From contig DEJE01000024.1 of NCBI GenBank assembly GCA_002353205.1, positions 1-15,357 of the forward strand: DNA of 15,357 nucleotides, read 5' to 3'. The notes beneath the pieces were generated by a model. That model ran no database searches. It saw only the letters and a list, made by a program, of their open reading frames with translations, and had not been told where the DNA came from. The translations under genes were made by a program, and so were the position numbers. This document shows positions 13,009 to 15,357 of this stretch, piece by piece. This DNA is from Prevotella sp. UBA2756. GTDB taxonomy: Bacteria > Bacteroidota > Bacteroidia > Bacteroidales > Bacteroidaceae. How positions within the stretch are numbered: the stretch's first letter is position 1; each line of letters opens with the position of its first letter.

Positions 13009-13016
13009 CAAAAATA
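13009..13016 (-). promoter_or_regulatory. -7 box of the GH95 promoter
   Basis: Minus-strand TATTTTTG (13016-13009) is an exact TAnnTTTG box, 36 bases before the ATG at 12972. A -33 TTTG at the right distance is not visible, so regulation by an activator is possible. It also argues that the longer frame starting near 13134 is not the real protein start. Confidence 0.45.
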
Positions 13017-13120
13017 CGCTTTTTTCCGCATTTTCTCCGTTTTTTCCTCCTAAATAATTCTTAATTCGAACAAAAAGGATCGCTGCAACGTTACATAATG
13101 AGAAAAAATGTCGTGAAAAG

Positions 13121-13151
13121 GTTGGCGGTTTCATGATTATTTGTACCTTTG
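13121..13151 (+). promoter_or_regulatory. Promoter of the CotH-family gene
   Basis: GTTG (13121-13124, one mismatch to TTTG), a 19-base spacer and TACCTTTG (13144-13151, exact TAnnTTTG) form a good promoter. Transcription would start near 13157, giving a leader of about 54 bases to the ATG at 13211 and ruling out the in-frame ATG at 13133. Confidence 0.6.
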
Positions 13152-13210
13152 CACTGTTAAAACCTACTTTTTTTTACGACCAGAACAGTCAATTATTACA
13201 TTTTGCTATC

Positions 13211-15340
13211 ATGCTAAAACTTAAGAAATTCGCATTTACAGCCATCTGTATGTTTGTGGGTGCCGGTAGCGGTGGCGCACAGACAAGCGCAGACAACGTT
13301 CAGGAAACGCTGTCGGAAAAGATTGCAGCCCGCACCCAACTTACCGACCTTCCGACCATCTACATCGACATTCCCGACGTGACCAACCTTGACCTCGACC
13401 TGACCAAGGACCGGCAGACCAACGAGGCCGCCTATCACAACGCTACCATCAAGGTGGTGGCCACCGACGATGAGGCCAGTCCGCACTATCTGCCGTCGTT
13501 CGAGGAGACCAATGCGCAGGACCTTCAGATCAAGGTGCGCGGCAATTCCACGGCCGATCCCAGCAAAAGGCCCTACCGTCTGAAGTTCGCCAAGAAAGGA
13601 GAATCGTCTGACGGCAAGGCCCACAAGCACGACCTGCTGGGCTACGGCTACTCGAAGCGCAACTGGACCCTGCTGGCCAACTATTTCGACCGCTCCCTGC
13701 TGCGCAATGCGCTCACCTATCATCTGGGCAAGGCCGTTGGCATGGACTTCTGTCCGGGCTATAAGTTTGTCGACCTCGTCATCAACGGCGACTATCGCGG
13801 CACGTACCAGGTGTCAGACCAATGCGAGGTAGATGCCGACCGCATCAATGTCGACGAAGACACGGGCTGGTACATCGAGATGGCACGTGGCGACATGGCT
13901 GAAGAACCTAAAGTCGAAGCAGGAGGTGGCATCTGGAGCATCAAGAATCCGGAATACGACACCGAGGAAGAGACTGAACACCTGAAAGCCGATGTGACGG
14001 CGTGGCTGAACACCTGGGGCAACGCCATCAACGAATGGAGCAGCGATCTGATGAGCCCGACGAAAGGGTGGCGCGCCTATAGCGACGAGGATTCGTTCGT
14101 GAAGTTCTATCTCGCCATCAATATGACTGGCGACTACGACGGCTTTATGACCGTGAAGGCATACCGCGAGGCCGACGGCAAGCTGTTTCTCGGTCCGTTG
14201 TGGGACAAAGACCTCGCTTTCGGCAACTATTCGGGCGACAACGGAACGACGTTGGTGGAGGACTTCGAAAACGGACAGCTGAGATACAAGATGAAGACCC
14301 TGCTGACAGACCCGTTCTTCGTGATGAAGCTGAAGACGAAGATGGATGAGCTCGTGGCCGAAGGATTCACCGAGAACCTCTGTGACAAGGTGGATGAACT
14401 GGCTGAGCTGATCAAGAGCAGCCGCGAGCTGAACTACGAGAAGTGGGCCATCGACAGTGGCGACTTCGTATGGGATTCCGACCACTCGTCGACCGACTAT
14501 CAATACTACGTGGATGCTTTGAAAGCCTATCTGCGCCTGCATATTCCTTTCGTGAAAGAACACATCGACAATCTGTATGCCACGTTGGTGGGAACGCCTG
14601 CCGAGGCCACTTACAACCCAGAGAACTGGTGGTGGAACCAGAATCTCACGATGAAAGTTGCTGTCAACCAACTTGTGGAAAACCGACAGTTGGCTGGAGG
14701 AAAATGGAATACGTTCTGCATGCCTTTCTCTGCGACGCAGCAACAGATGGAGGAAGCTCTGGGATGCAGCTATGAGCTCAGGGTGCACTCGGCGATGGAT
14801 ACCGATGGCAAGACGATGCTGTTCACCGAGCCTGAGAGTCTTGACATTACCGCCGCCTGCCCTTATCTCATCAGACCTGTGAAGGACGTGTCCAGCATGC
14901 TCTTCAAGGGCGTTGTCAATACCGATGGCGCCATCCAGAACGAAGGCTACAACGGCAATGGAGTGACCTTCGACGACCAACACTATTTCTATGGAACCCT
15001 CTTCCGTGCTCCCTGTCTGGGTACGACGACCGACTATCAGTTCGCCAACGACATCTTCACGGAGGGTGATGCTCTGGTGCCCTTCGCCGGTAATGAGGTG
15101 GCAGGTGCCCGCGCCTTCATCCGCGTCAGCGACGGGTCGGTTCCAAAGATTGCGTTCGAGGCATCCGGCACTCCTGTCGAGGAAGATGTTGCCACCAGCA
15201 TCAGCGAGGTGGTGAGGACACCGAATCGGCAGGCCGTCTACAATCTTCATGGCCAGCAGGTGGGCACGTCGTTGAACGCATTGCCAGGGGGCGTGTATAT
15301 CGTCAACGGGAAAAAGGTTGCACTTTTTCCCCCGAAATGA
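13211..15340 (+). CDS. Secreted CotH kinase-family protein with C-terminal sorting-like module
   Basis: From the ATG at 13211 the protein has 709 residues, with a signal peptide (MLKLKKFAFTAICMFVGAG, then SGGAQ). A CotH domain (PF08757) spans about 45-460: RGNST (110-114), KRPYRLKF, a NWTLLANYFDRSLLRN block, GTYQVSDQ and PLWDKDLAFGNY (Asp332 and Asp334). Then comes a beta-rich part with WNTFCMPFS and PYLIRPVKDV, a domain common in large exported Prevotella proteins. The end, VYNLHGQQVG ... LPGGVYIVNGKKVALFPPK, is the C-terminal module for export or anchoring. CotH of Bacillus phosphorylates spore-coat proteins; in Bacteroidetes the target of secreted members is unknown. The gene is monocistronic as far as the window shows and no terminator is visible in the last 17 bases. 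Confidence 0.9.
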   Translation: MLKLKKFAFTAICMFVGAGSGGAQTSADNVQETLSEKIAARTQLTDLPTIYIDIPDVTNLDLDLTKDRQTNEAAYHNATIKVVATDDEASPHYLPSFEETNAQDLQIKVRGNSTADPSKRPYRLKFAKKGESSDGKAHKHDLLGYGYSKRNWTLLANYFDRSLLRNALTYHLGKAVGMDFCPGYKFVDLVINGDYRGTYQVSDQCEVDADRINVDEDTGWYIEMARGDMAEEPKVEAGGGIWSIKNPEYDTEEETEHLKADVTAWLNTWGNAINEWSSDLMSPTKGWRAYSDEDSFVKFYLAINMTGDYDGFMTVKAYREADGKLFLGPLWDKDLAFGNYSGDNGTTLVEDFENGQLRYKMKTLLTDPFFVMKLKTKMDELVAEGFTENLCDKVDELAELIKSSRELNYEKWAIDSGDFVWDSDHSSTDYQYYVDALKAYLRLHIPFVKEHIDNLYATLVGTPAEATYNPENWWWNQNLTMKVAVNQLVENRQLAGGKWNTFCMPFSATQQQMEEALGCSYELRVHSAMDTDGKTMLFTEPESLDITAACPYLIRPVKDVSSMLFKGVVNTDGAIQNEGYNGNGVTFDDQHYFYGTLFRAPCLGTTTDYQFANDIFTEGDALVPFAGNEVAGARAFIRVSDGSVPKIAFEASGTPVEEDVATSISEVVRTPNRQAVYNLHGQQVGTSLNALPGGVYIVNGKKVALFPPK

Positions 15341-15357
15341 AGCGAAAGATTTGGCAG

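Noticed and set aside
12973..13134. Extended N-terminus of the GH95 protein (54 extra residues)
   Set aside because: A -7 box lies within this stretch and a typical signal peptide begins at 12972.
13133..13210. Upstream ATG giving the CotH protein 26 extra residues
   Set aside because: The extra stretch contains the promoter boxes and precedes a normal signal peptide that begins at 13211.
13814..15250. A 478-codon open frame antisense to the CotH gene
   Set aside because: No motif, domain or promoter; His- and Val-rich composition typical of a codon-bias shadow.

Overview
The window looks like a chromosomal segment from a member of the Bacteroidales, most likely a Prevotella-type organism. 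Several genes follow promoter-like signals of the Bacteroidetes type (TTTG, about 19-20 bases, TAnnTTTG) and there is little Shine-Dalgarno sequence. Two secreted proteins end in the Prevotella/Bacteroides C-terminal module of the form 'DLSG...G-L/Y-I-V...KKV'. The gene order DUF177 - rpmF - fabH - era is the one usual for the phylum. Coding DNA is fairly GC-rich, which leaves many long but meaningless antisense open frames.

Left part (1-2218): the first bases match the 3' end of a 5S rRNA gene and are followed by a strong intrinsic terminator, so the window starts at the end of an rRNA operon. A short secreted BspA-type leucine-rich-repeat protein follows on the minus strand, then a possible 69-residue proline-rich minus-strand ORF, then an outer-membrane beta-barrel protein on the plus strand with a clear promoter and terminator.

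Middle part (2219-9485), all plus strand: an orphan membrane histidine kinase; a 343-base gap holding four degenerate copies of a ~22-bp tandem repeat; the housekeeping group DUF177/YceD, rpmF (L32), fabH and era, with a long terminator between fabH and era; a GtrA-like membrane protein; panE and ung overlapping by four bases; and a cysteine-rich DUF3109 protein. This group joins ribosome maturation, the start of fatty-acid synthesis, pantothenate (CoA) synthesis and DNA repair.

Right part (9551-15340): on the minus strand a GH95 alpha-L-fucosidase followed by an AraC-type regulator, possibly co-transcribed; divergent to them a large secreted CotH-family protein. No SusC/SusD pair is present, so this is not a complete polysaccharide utilisation locus as far as the window shows.

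The most unusual structure is a recurring set of degenerate 7-bp-period arrays (heptamers such as TTAAGAG, TGAAGAG, TGAACTG, YAGYTGR) lying on or just after stop codons and in gene gaps. I also point out the 22-bp repeat array, a palindromic low-complexity insertion inside the G domain of Era, promoters placed almost on top of start codons, and a DUF3109 gene with no ATG start.
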